Below, one piece after another: positions 17,058-25,788 of a DNA stretch of 64,000 nucleotides. The notes under the pieces were generated by a model that did no database searches, was not told the DNA's origin, and was given only the letters and a program-made list of their open reading frames with translations. This DNA comes from CAZOWL01 sp964583605 (GTDB lineage: Bacteria; Pseudomonadota; Gammaproteobacteria; Chromatiales; Chromatiaceae): NCBI GenBank assembly GCA_964583605.1, contig CAZOWL010000001.1, positions 186,001-250,000 on the forward strand, written 5' to 3'. The position numbers and the translations under genes are program-made. Position 1 is the stretch's first letter. Each line of letters starts with the position of its first letter.

Positions 17058-18278
17058 TCAGGCATCGGAGCGCGTGGTGACACGCGCCCCATCGGTCAGT
17101 CCGGCGGGCGGCGCCAACACGACCCGCTCACCCGCGGCAAGGCCCTGCTCGACCAGACGGTGGTCGCCAATCTCTTTGCCAGGCGTGATCGATCGCGCGC
17201 GCGCATAGTCGCCGTCGAGCACATAGACGAAGCTCACGCCATCGCGCTCCTGCACGGCCGTCGCCGGGACCAGCACGCCCGGCGTCGACTCGGCCACCTG
17301 GTCGCTGCGATCCTGTAGGAACGACACGCGCACACCCATCTCCGGGACCAGCCGCGGGTCATCGACCTGAATACCGATCCTCACGCGTATCGTCGCCTTG
17401 CTGCGATCCGCGGTGGGTATGATCGCGATCACCTCAGCCGGGATCTTCCAGTCGGGGTAGGCATCGAGCGTGGCCACCACCGGCTGCTCCGGCCGGACCC
17501 GGTTGATGAAGGCCTCATTGACGTCGACCTCGATCTCCAACGACGCCATATCGACGATGGTGCCGATACCCGTGCGGGTGAAGCTGCCACCGGCCGACAT
17601 CGGCGAGACGATCTCGCCCGGCTGGGCGGTCTTCGCGACGACCACGCCATCGAAGGGCGCCCGCACGATCGTGTTATCGTAATCGACCTGGGCTACCTGA
17701 AGCTCCGCCTCAGCAACCCGAACCTGACTAAGCGTCGCGGCGAGCTGGGCCTGCAGCGCCTCGACCTGGGTGCGGGCCAGGTCGAGGGCCTCTTCGGACG
17801 TAAGCTTGCGCAGATGCAGCTCTTCCTGCCGGGCGAGATCGCGCCGCGCCTGTGCGAGCTGGGCCTCGATCTGCCCGAGCTGCGCCTCGGCCGAGCCGAG
17901 GCGGGCGCGCATCAGGGCGAGATGCGCCTCGGCATCCTCGTCATCGAGACGGGCCAGCACCTGCCCGGCGCTCACGCGCTCCCCCTCCTCGATGAGCACC
18001 TCGGCGAGCCGCCCGGAGATCTTGCTCGAGACCGTCGCCTGGCGGCGGGCGATGACATAGCCGGTCGCGTCCAAGACCGTGGCCGAGGCGCTGTCGGCCG
18101 GCTCGGCGACCGTCGTTTCAACGGCCAGCGCCGGATTCAGCAGGAGCCGAGAGGCGCCGAACCCAAGCAAGGCCAGCGCCGCAACGGCCAACACCGCCCA
18201 AAGCCATCGGCGCGTGCCATGGCCCTCGCGCTCAGACGCGTCGATATGCAGCTCGCTCAACAGGTCGGTATCCGACAT
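17058..18278 (-). CDS. periplasmic adaptor (membrane fusion protein, HlyD/MacA/AcrA family)
   Basis: 406 residues. A short cytoplasmic N-terminus, one membrane anchor (about 26-46, WLWAVLAVAALALLGFGASRLL), then the adaptor layout: biotinyl-lipoyl half (ATVSSKISGRLAEVLIEEGERV), an Ala/Gln-rich coiled coil (about 100-185), the second lipoyl half (TIVRAPFDGVVVAKTAQPGEIV), beta-barrel and membrane-proximal parts. It should bridge the inner-membrane permeases to an outer-membrane channel, which is not encoded here. GGAGG lies five bases before the ATG. First gene of the exporter operon. Confidence 0.94.
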   Translation of the reverse strand: MSDTDLLSELHIDASEREGHGTRRWLWAVLAVAALALLGFGASRLLLNPALAVETTVAEPADSASATVLDATGYVIARRQATVSSKISGRLAEVLIEEGERVSAGQVLARLDDEDAEAHLALMRARLGSAEAQLGQIEAQLAQARRDLARQEELHLRKLTSEEALDLARTQVEALQAQLAATLSQVRVAEAELQVAQVDYDNTIVRAPFDGVVVAKTAQPGEIVSPMSAGGSFTRTGIGTIVDMASLEIEVDVNEAFINRVRPEQPVVATLDAYPDWKIPAEVIAIIPTADRSKATIRVRIGIQVDDPRLVPEMGVRVSFLQDRSDQVAESTPGVLVPATAVQERDGVSFVYVLDGDYARARSITPGKEIGDHRLVEQGLAAGERVVLAPPAGLTDGARVTTRSDA

Positions 18279-18509
18279 TTGGCCTCCAAGACCAGCGAAA
18301 CCGCCGCCATATGGCCGTGATGGACAACGTCAATGCGACGAAGGCCTTGCTCGCTTCCGGTGAGTGGCGCCGACACAGCCGATTTCAACGATTTAACGCC
18401 GGCACTGCGCGCTCGGATGACGCGCCGGCGCGCCTGGGGGCAGACCGCACCGCGAAAGACCGTGGACTCGGTCGGGCACGCCTCGCACCTTGCACTGCGC
18501 CCAAGAGGC

Positions 18510-20360
18510 TCAGAAGTCGCGGAAGAAATAGTCGGCCCGCAAGCGGTTCCAGAAACGGCGCAGACGTTTCCCGAAGAGCCGCAGGATCAAGCCCACGACC
18601 AAAAGCGTCCACGCCAGCGAGAGTGCCAAATCGACCGCCGATACGCCGGCGAGCCGCTCGCTGGTCCAGTCCTTCAGGGACAGGTCCCAAAGGAACGTCA
18701 CCGGGAAGAACAACAGCAGGACGGTCGTAATGATCTGCTGACGCCCGGCCGCGGCCTTGCGGTCGACATAGTCGCCGACCTCCGCGATCTCGGTGGCAAC
18801 CGAGTCGTAGAGCGCCGCGAGCCCCATACCGGCGTGCATGGCCTCGGCCACGGCCACCCCCTGAAAACCGGTCGCCGGCTCGCGAAACCAGAATTGGTTG
18901 CGGAACTCCATGAAGACCTGCTGGATGCGCCGCGCCTGGGCGAGGTCGTTCAGCTCGTGTTGGATGATGGCCTCGGAGAAATCGTGCAAGCGGATCTGCA
19001 GATAGTAAGCGTGCAGATAGAGCGGATAGTAGCGCGCCTCGGCCTGGAGGAGGATGGGTACGCGCGGGTGCCAGGCGAGGAAGGCGCAGCAATCGCGCAA
19101 CGCCAGCCCGCGCCAGTGCTCCCAGATCTCGATCCCGCTCCCCGCCATCACCGAACGCACATAATCGAGGTTGACCTGGTCCCTGCCCTGGTTTCGGCCA
19201 CCGAGCACGCCACCCTCGGACAACAGCGCAGCCAGCTCGTAGAGCAGCACATCGCCGTGGGTCGGGACATCCTCTGCGCTCGCCTGGGCCCAGGCGCTCT
19301 GCTCCGTGCTCCACAGCCCGTCGGCCCGCTCCTGGGCGACCCGGTCCGGCCCAAGGGCCGGCTCGGTCAATGGACAGCCCCAGGCCGTCTCACCCGCCGC
19401 ATCAGGAGGATCGATCCGTGCCGCCGCCAGACACTTGGCGTAGCTCGTGTACCGGTCGGCCCAGACCTTCTCGCCGGGCCCCAACAACAGCGCGTTGACT
19501 CGGCTGCTCCGGCGCAACCAGGCGAGCAACCGCTCCCAGCTCATGCGGGCCGAGTCCTGGGCGACGCAGTCCCGCGCATCCAGCTCGACGCCAAGCCAGC
19601 GTGACAGCAGCTCCGGCCAGAAGGCCCAGGCATCGCCAACCACGGGCGCTGTCGTGGAGACCTCCGGCACCTCGATGACATGCGGTCCCTCGGCGCGCGC
19701 GCCGACGATGCGCAGGCACCGCAGCAGATCCGCGAGGTCCCCTACCCGGCACGCCCTCGGACCGCGTGTGGACTCGACCTGCACCGGCTCGACCTTCAAC
19801 GCCAACAGCGCGTTCCCGGGCCCGGAGACGCCCTGTTGGTCAGGGAACAGCCAGAGATCCGCCCATGTGATCCGGAAGCGAATCCTCCGCCGCGGTCCAC
19901 CCGATATGAGCAGCTCCAGGTCGGTCCCCAGCCAGTTGTCGGCCCGCCGCTCGAGCGCCATCAGCAGCGGCTCCGAATGCGGGCAACCGGCGTCGAAACG
20001 GTCGATGCGCCGCCGCATCAGCCGGGCTGGTGTGTCCGGGCCAAAGCTCTCTCCCAGCAAGGCATCGTGGGTGCTGGGGCACAAGGCTGCGCCCGGATTG
20101 AAGCGGCGCCCGGTGTCCTCCTCTCCGGAGCGGCCGAGTAGGTACGGATGCAGCGACCAGCCAAAACGCTCGCTTACACGCCTCCAGCGAACCAGCTGGC
20201 GCCGCAGCCGCCAGCCACGGGTCATCTCGAGCCATCCCTGCGACGGGTACACCCGCTGCGATAGGTTGACCACCAGGATACCCCACCCGCCCGCACCCGC
20301 CTGCGTACCACGCAGGCGGGTTGAAATCGGATAACAAGGGACTTGCCCAGCCGCCGCCAT
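18510..20360 (-). CDS. CorA-like membrane protein with large soluble domain, next to the CRISPR array
   Basis: 616 residues. A soluble part of about 540 residues is followed by two membrane helices (about 543-562, ITTVLLLFFPVTFLWDL, and 575-595), a helical run before them (YDSVATEIAEVGDYVDRKAA) and a basic C-terminal tail. That layout, and the FFPVTFLWDL turn where transporters have LPLTFIAG, recall CorA, but the GMN signature is absent and the soluble part is far longer. CorA-like proteins are known accessories of type III CRISPR systems, where they respond to nucleotide signals, so a role as membrane effector is plausible here. The ATG at 20360 has GGAGG eight bases upstream; ATG 20225 is an alternative that would leave the hairpin at 20296-20320 outside the gene. 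Confidence 0.65.
   Translation of the reverse strand: MAAAGQVPCYPISTRLRGTQAGAGGWGILVVNLSQRVYPSQGWLEMTRGWRLRRQLVRWRRVSERFGWSLHPYLLGRSGEEDTGRRFNPGAALCPSTHDALLGESFGPDTPARLMRRRIDRFDAGCPHSEPLLMALERRADNWLGTDLELLISGGPRRRIRFRITWADLWLFPDQQGVSGPGNALLALKVEPVQVESTRGPRACRVGDLADLLRCLRIVGARAEGPHVIEVPEVSTTAPVVGDAWAFWPELLSRWLGVELDARDCVAQDSARMSWERLLAWLRRSSRVNALLLGPGEKVWADRYTSYAKCLAAARIDPPDAAGETAWGCPLTEPALGPDRVAQERADGLWSTEQSAWAQASAEDVPTHGDVLLYELAALLSEGGVLGGRNQGRDQVNLDYVRSVMAGSGIEIWEHWRGLALRDCCAFLAWHPRVPILLQAEARYYPLYLHAYYLQIRLHDFSEAIIQHELNDLAQARRIQQVFMEFRNQFWFREPATGFQGVAVAEAMHAGMGLAALYDSVATEIAEVGDYVDRKAAAGRQQIITTVLLLFFPVTFLWDLSLKDWTSERLAGVSAVDLALSLAWTLLVVGLILRLFGKRLRRFWNRLRADYFFRDF
20296..20328 (+). repeat. solitary CRISPR-repeat-like hairpin
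   Basis: A perfect 10-bp stem (CCCGCCTGCG with CGCAGGCGGG, loop TACCA) followed immediately by TTGAAATC. Stem plus TTGAAA is the layout of a Cas6-processed repeat 3' end. It is not the sequence of the nearby array and is in the opposite orientation. It falls within the first codons of the CorA-like frame. Confidence 0.4.
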
Positions 20361-20676
20361 ACCCTGCCCCTCCAGCCGCCTCCGCCCAAGCGCCGTGGCA
20401 CAGCTTACCGCATGCGCCGAGCCCCTGCCCGCCCAGACTAGCGCCCCCGCCTTGCCAGGCCCTCGCGGCTAGCGCCTCGTCCCCTCGAGCTCAGGCGCAC
20501 CGCAGATCCGCGATCCAGTCTGGCCCCGCGCCCGCGGCCAGGCATCCACAACCGAGCCTCACTCCATGGCACCTACGCCGCACCTCGCAGGCTCACTCTT
20601 CCCCCCGAAGGCACAAACCGCCTCTGACTAGAGATCGGAAGGCGTTCAGTTGATTGGCCACAGTGGGTCCACGGCC
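20361..20676. other. intergenic region between CorA-like gene and CRISPR trailer end
   Basis: 316 bases without a gene. It should contain the promoter of the minus-strand CorA-like gene, though no clear -35/-10 pair was seen, and the downstream trailer of the array. Confidence 0.4.
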
Positions 20677-22166
20677 GTTCCCAGAGCCCGGAGGCTCATT
20701 CATTCGGGGACACGCGGGCCGCGCCTTCGCGACTCAACGTGAAACCGTTTCAACAGCCCGGAGGCTCATTCATTCGGGGACGTACTCTGAAGCAGACCTA
20801 GAAGCTGAGGCGGGGAGTTTCAACAGCCCGGAGGCTCATTCATTCGGGGACATCCCAAAGCTTTGCTCTCGAACAAAGGCTAAACGGTTTCAACAGCCCG
20901 GAGGCTCATTCATTCGGGGACAAGCTGAAATGCGGAGGTTAGTTCTGATGTTTAAAGTTTCAACAGCCCGGAGGCTCATTCATTCGGGGACTTTCACTGG
21001 AATATTCTTTGTGGCGAACGATGGAAGTTTCAACAGCCCGGAGGCTCATTCATTCGGGGACCAATAACGGGCTGCGACCACGGCTGTAATTTCTGCGTTT
21101 CAACAGCCCGGAGGCTCATTCATTCGGGGACAGCCGGCCGACGAGTTGCTGACCGAACTCAGCAATCTGTTTCAACAGCCCGGAGGCTCATTCATTCGGG
21201 GACNNNNNNNNNNNNNNNNNNNNNNNNNNNNNNNNNNNNNNNNNNNNNNNNNNNNNNNNNNNNNNNNNNNNNNNNNNNNNNNNNNNNNNNNNNNNNNNNN
21301 NNNGTTTCAACAGCCCGGAGGCTCATTCATTCGGGGACGTTCGTGATGGAATGGTAGTCTTGAATGAGGAGTTTCAACAGCCCGGAGGCTCATTCATTCG
21401 GGGACAGGGGGTGTAACAAATCATGCGCAGAAAATGAATGTTTCAACAGCCCGGAGGCTCATTCATTCGGGGACCTGTGATGGAATCGCCGGAAGCACTC
21501 GCTCACTGGGTTTCAACAGCCCGGAGGCTCATTCATTCGGGGACCGAAAATGACGGAGTCTATGTATGGTCACGTTGCGTTTCAACAGCCCGGAGGCTCA
21601 TTCATTCGGGGACGGAGAGATGGCAAAGACGGGAGGGACAACCAGTGAGTTTCAACAGCCCGGAGGCTCATTCATTCGGGGACTAATTTAATGGAAAGCG
21701 GAAAATGACAGCTCTGAAGTTTCAACAGCCCGGAGGCTCATTCATTCGGGGACCTAACCAAACAGCGGAGTTGACCATGAATGGAAGGTTTCAACAGCCC
21801 GGAGGCTCATTCATTCGGGGACACACACCGTACCTTGAGGATTGATGAAGATGAAGGTTTCAACAGCCCGGAGGCTCATTCATTCGGGGACGCACATTGG
21901 TTGGTGTGGGTGGTAGCACAAGGAGTTTCAACAGCCCGGAGGCTCATTCATTCGGGGACGCGAAAGACCAGGTTGGTCGTCAAGGTTCCATCGTTTCAAC
22001 AGCCCGGAGGCTCATTCATTCGGGGACACTGAAAGACCTGGAGATGCGCGGCAGTCAACTGTTTCAACAGCCCGGAGGCTCATTCATTCGGGGACCGGAT
22101 GGGGTGAGGATGCGCCCGACGAGGGGGATGGGTTTCAACAGCCCGGAGGCTCATTCATTCGGGGAC
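20677..22166 (-). CRISPR. CRISPR array, 21 visible 35-bp repeats, type III-D
   Basis: Twenty identical 35-bp repeats plus one degenerate copy at 20677-20711 (three changes in its first ten bases), separated by 32-37-bp unique spacers (19 fully visible). Starts: 20677, 20747, 20817, 20887, 20957, 21027, 21097, 21169, gap, 21304, 21371, 21440, 21510, 21579, 21649, 21719, 21788, 21857, 21925, 21993, 22061, 22132. On the minus strand the repeat begins GTCCCCGAATGAATG, has a GCCTCCGGGC palindromic core and ends GTTGAAAC, the usual 8-base 5' handle after Cas6 cleavage, so transcription is on the minus strand. The degenerate repeat at the low end marks the trailer, and the leader lies beyond 22166 beside cas2. 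Confidence 0.98.
21204..21303. other. assembly gap (100 N) inside the array
   Basis: Exactly 100 N between two perfect repeats, the conventional filler for a gap of unknown size. The true number of repeats and spacers is therefore unknown. Confidence 0.98.
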
Positions 22167-22426
22167 AGCGGCCCCGACTTCGTCTGTCCCCTCAGCGACT
22201 TGGCAGCGGGTTCCGGCAACCTCGCCAGCGAAGCAAGACACTCCGAAGTGTCGGCGTGCTTGCCCGCTGTAGCAGGCGTGCAAGTCATCGATTTTAAAAC
22301 GATCGGGAGCCATCATTCGCTCTCGGCATGCAGATTACGCGGAAAGCAGTTGATAGCGCGCCGGTTTTCGCCGTCCGCCCACCGTCGGCTCACAAGGCAT
22401 GGGCCGGTTCCCGGCCGACAAGCCTA
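22167..22426 (-). promoter_or_regulatory. CRISPR leader region
   Basis: 260 bases between the last perfect repeat and the end of cas2, with no gene. As the array reads on the minus strand this is its leader. It holds an AT-rich TTTTAAAA core inside a near-palindrome (about 22290-22306) that could be a -10 region or binding site, and a GACACT/AGTGTC hairpin (about 22228-22243). Confidence 0.6.
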
Positions 22427-22708
22427 CTACAGGATCACGACCAGGTCGCGCTCTCCAATGGCGGTCCCGTCCAGCCGCCGACTGTCCCGCAGGCCGTCGC
22501 GCGTCAAGCGGTAGAAGCGCACTTCCGCATGCGGATCGGCCAACACGGCCAGCAGGTCCTCACGAAGTTCGCCGAGATCGGCCAGGCGCGCCAGGTGAAC
22601 CTCGAAGACCGAGTACTGCACACGTTGCCCGCGGGCCGACAGGATGCGCGCGACCCGCGCGCGCTCGCCGTCGTCTTCGATATCGTAACAGACCAGATAG
22701 CTGATCAT
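22427..22708 (-). CDS. cas2: CRISPR-associated endonuclease Cas2
   Basis: 93 residues. Cas2 dimers bridge Cas1 in the spacer-integration complex. The start MISYLVCYDIEDDGERARVA is the ferredoxin-like first strand with the family Asp in YDIEDD, and QRVQYSVFEVHL follows as the second strand. The ATG overlaps the stop of the cas6-RT-cas1 gene by four bases (ATGA), so the two are translationally coupled. The open frame continues upstream to 22894 but only as a shadow of cas1. Its 3' end faces the array leader. Confidence 0.95.
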   Translation of the reverse strand: MISYLVCYDIEDDGERARVARILSARGQRVQYSVFEVHLARLADLGELREDLLAVLADPHAEVRFYRLTRDGLRDSRRLDGTAIGERDLVVIL

Positions 22709-25665
22709 CGGATGCGGAAGGCCGCAAAGCCCGGCGCGCGGCCATCGATCACGGCGACCAGGCCGCGAGCCATGCGCCAGAGGTGCTCGTAGAGGGTACC
22801 GCGCTCCCCGGCCGCCGCATCGTCGAGCACGGACACGAACCGACTCGAGAGGGCGGACACATAGGCCCGCAGGGCACGGCGGCTCAGCCGACACCCGCTG
22901 TCCGGCTCGACGACGAAATCGGTGCGGCCGAGCTCGTTTCGCCGGATCATGCTGAGGGCCTGCCGTTCGACAAGATGGCGGAACGGCTCCATCAGGTCTG
23001 ATGCCAGCGCCGCATGGGTGCCGCGCGCCTCATGGTAGAAACCCTGCCAAGGAAGGAGCCCAGCGCTCCGCACAACGCTGTCGACCCGCTGGTAGAGCAG
23101 CGTGTATCCGAGCGACAGCAAGGCGTTGAAGGGGTCCGGCGGCGGGCGGCGGCGACGGCCCTCGAAGCCGAGCTCCTCGGGCAGCAGTAGAGCGATGGCC
23201 CCAAAGTAGTGGCGGGCCGCCAGCCCCTCGATGCCGTTCAGCATGCTGCGGCCCGTGGCCTGCTCGACGCGCCGGGAGATGGCGCGCAGCTGCGCCAGCG
23301 GGGCCTGTAGGCGGGCATCGCCGCGGGCACGCTGGCGCAGCACCTCGCCCTGATTGTAGATGCGCGCTGCGATCAGCTCTCGGGCCAGCGAGAGCGCGGT
23401 GGCGGAGTCCCCGAAGCACCTCTGTTGGCGCAGCCAAAGGCCGTGTCCGGCCTGGCCGGGACCGCCGTCGCTGAGCAGGCCGAGGTAGCGGCCGCCGCGG
23501 GTCGCGAAGTGCACCGGCACACGCGCCTGCAGTGCGGCGGTGAGCGCCGGCCCGGTAATGGACTGCCGGCCGATGAGCAGCACGGCGCCGAGCTCGGCGA
23601 GAGGCTGCTCATGGCTGTGTCCCTCGGCCATGGCAACTCTCAGACGGCCGTTGCTGGTGCTGATGCGGCTGCCCTCGGTGACCACGAGCAGCGTGCACGG
23701 CTCGTCAGAGCTGGTCTCGGCCCTGGGCCGCACCCGCTCGACGGGATCTTTTGCACCCGGAAGAGCGACGGCGGCTTCAGCTGGCGGTTGATCGCTCAGC
23801 ACCTCCGGGTGCTGGGCCGCGAGCCGGGCGAGCCAGGAAGCCGGGGGCAGGTCCTCCACGCGCAGCGCCCCGCTGACCGGCCCCTTCTTCTCGCGATGCC
23901 TTTCCACGACGAGATCGCCGAGGAAGGTGTAGCCCAGGAAGTGAAAGCCATCGTTGAAGTGGGTGATCCCGGACTTGCCCTCGTTGAGGCGCAGATCGAC
24001 CTCGGCGAGCGATCGGCGCACGCGCTCGGCGGCGGCCTCGGCCTCGGCGCGGCTGCGGCAAGCGATGACGAAGTCATCGGCGTAGCGCACCAGGCGAAAG
24101 CCGAGGGCCTCGAGATCCGCGTCGAAGTCGTCGAGCATCAGGTTGGCGAGCAGCGGACTCACGGGGGCCCCTTGAGGCAGACCGGCCGCGCGCTCAAGGC
24201 GATGGCCGCGGTAGCAGACCGGCGCCGCGGCCCAGCGCAACAGCAGCCCCATGGCCGGCTCGTCCGGCAACAGGCTGCGCAGACGGGCGGCAAGGCGAGA
24301 GTGGGACACCGAGTCGAAGAAATCGTCGATGTCGGCCTCGTAGAGCCAGTCATAGCCCTCGCGGCGCAAGGACTGGAGCCGGTCCCGTGCGTTGAGCCGC
24401 GACAGACCGCGGCGGTAGCCGAAGCTGGCCGCGGACATTAAGGGCTCGACATCGCGGCCGAGCACCTGCAGCACGGCGCGCTGGGCGACGCGGTCGGCGA
24501 ACGGCGGCACCGCCAACGGCCGCGGGGCCTTGCCCGGCTGGCGCAGGATCCGCCCGACCAGCTCGGCAGGCTCGTAGCGGTTGCGGCGCAACGCGTCGGC
24601 AATCTGATCGAGCATCGCATCCACCGGGCCTGGCTCCTCGGCCCAGGCCAGCGCCGCGAGGTCCTCGTCCTCCCAGTCCCTGCGATGTCGGCCCGCTCGG
24701 TTGTCGCGAATGGCGATATAGGCGGCCTCGAGATTGCCCGGCTCGGCCGCGCGGGCGAGCACGCCGCGAGAAGGCCGCCGCCGGGGCCGGGTAGACTCGC
24801 CGGTCGCGCTCTCCAGCCGGTAGCGGCCGAAACCGAAGGTTCGGCGCTGGCCGATGCCGAGGTACTGGCCCAGCACCAGCGCCGGCAGGGCAGCGGCATC
24901 CGCCACACGCAGCCGCACGCAGCCGAGGATGCCGCCGACTGGCGACTCCTGGCCTTCGAGATCGTAATAGGCGCCGTCGTACCAGCCGATGTCGTCATCG
25001 AGGACCTCGATGGGCAGCGGAGCGGCTAGCCCACCATCGCCGACGGCCTTACCGAGGGCGACGAGGCTGTCGGCGATGCGCCGACCGAGCAGATCGCCGC
25101 TCAGCTCGCCACGATCGTGTACGTAGCGACCCTCACCCTTGCGGCCGTCCCGGTCGGGCTTCGCGCGCAGCAGGCGCGCTGGCGCCGTGAACCGCAGAGC
25201 GTGCACGGGCTCCCGGCAATAGTGGGCGACCTCCTGCGCCAGGGCCGCCATGTCATACGGGCTCAGCGAGCCGGCATCGCGGAAGGGCCGGCCATCGTGG
25301 GCGTCCTCGGCCGCGACGCAGCGCAGGTTGCCTCCCAGCTCAAGCCCGCGCTTGTCCTCCGGCAAGGTGCCCGGCAGGCCGCGCAATCGGCCCACGAGGG
25401 CGTCCAGGAGATCCTCCGCGCCGGCACAGCAGTAGAGTTCGAAGCAGTACCCATCGCTGCGGTGGAAGGGCACCCGGCCGCTGTCGGTGGCCTCCAGCCA
25501 CAGCCGCGGCTCCTCTTTCAGCTCGCCTTCCATCAAGTTGCGCAGCAGCCCCGCAACCAGCGGCTGATGGAAGAAGCGCAGATGGGCGTCGGTCGTGAAA
25601 CAGAAGCGCAGCCGCACGCAGCGGATCGGGAGCAATGAGGTCGGGTCCATACCGGAGGTGTCCAT
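22705..25665 (-). CDS. Cas6-reverse transcriptase-Cas1 fusion protein
   Basis: 986 residues from ATG 25665 (ATG 25650 and a GTG at 25788 are alternatives). Domain 1 (about 1-290) is Cas6, the pre-crRNA endonuclease, ending in the glycine-rich GIGQRRTFGFGRYRL loop. Domain 2 (about 310-600) is a group-II-intron-like reverse transcriptase with the LYEADIDDFFDSV motif, GLPQGAPVSPLLANL, and the catalytic RYADDF (Asp 530 and 531). Domain 3 (about 656-986) is Cas1 with the conserved acid Glu 813 (NGIEGLAARHYF), His 878 (GFYHEARG) and Asp 890 (DLMEPFRH). Such fusions, studied in Marinomonas, integrate spacers directly from RNA and reverse-transcribe them. All three active sites look intact. It is followed by cas2 and diverges from the effector operon. 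Confidence 0.95.
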   Translation of the reverse strand: MDTSGMDPTSLLPIRCVRLRFCFTTDAHLRFFHQPLVAGLLRNLMEGELKEEPRLWLEATDSGRVPFHRSDGYCFELYCCAGAEDLLDALVGRLRGLPGTLPEDKRGLELGGNLRCVAAEDAHDGRPFRDAGSLSPYDMAALAQEVAHYCREPVHALRFTAPARLLRAKPDRDGRKGEGRYVHDRGELSGDLLGRRIADSLVALGKAVGDGGLAAPLPIEVLDDDIGWYDGAYYDLEGQESPVGGILGCVRLRVADAAALPALVLGQYLGIGQRRTFGFGRYRLESATGESTRPRRRPSRGVLARAAEPGNLEAAYIAIRDNRAGRHRRDWEDEDLAALAWAEEPGPVDAMLDQIADALRRNRYEPAELVGRILRQPGKAPRPLAVPPFADRVAQRAVLQVLGRDVEPLMSAASFGYRRGLSRLNARDRLQSLRREGYDWLYEADIDDFFDSVSHSRLAARLRSLLPDEPAMGLLLRWAAAPVCYRGHRLERAAGLPQGAPVSPLLANLMLDDFDADLEALGFRLVRYADDFVIACRSRAEAEAAAERVRRSLAEVDLRLNEGKSGITHFNDGFHFLGYTFLGDLVVERHREKKGPVSGALRVEDLPPASWLARLAAQHPEVLSDQPPAEAAVALPGAKDPVERVRPRAETSSDEPCTLLVVTEGSRISTSNGRLRVAMAEGHSHEQPLAELGAVLLIGRQSITGPALTAALQARVPVHFATRGGRYLGLLSDGGPGQAGHGLWLRQQRCFGDSATALSLARELIAARIYNQGEVLRQRARGDARLQAPLAQLRAISRRVEQATGRSMLNGIEGLAARHYFGAIALLLPEELGFEGRRRRPPPDPFNALLSLGYTLLYQRVDSVVRSAGLLPWQGFYHEARGTHAALASDLMEPFRHLVERQALSMIRRNELGRTDFVVEPDSGCRLSRRALRAYVSALSSRFVSVLDDAAAGERGTLYEHLWRMARGLVAVIDGRAPGFAAFRIR

Positions 25666-25788
25666 GATTGACCGGGATCGGAAAGGCGGCCACGATTCCA
25701 GCAGCCGCGCCGCTTCGGGAGCAGACGCTACCCTACTCGCGAACCGGCGCCAAGCCCGAGCGCTTTCAGCGCCCAGATCGCCGCACAC
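25666..25788. promoter_or_regulatory. divergent promoter region of the adaptation and effector operons
   Basis: About 120 bases between the start of cas6-RT-cas1 (minus) and the effector operon (plus). Both promoters should lie here. No clear -35/-10 pair or operator was recognised by eye, and both frames are open right through it, which makes the exact starts uncertain. Confidence 0.4.
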
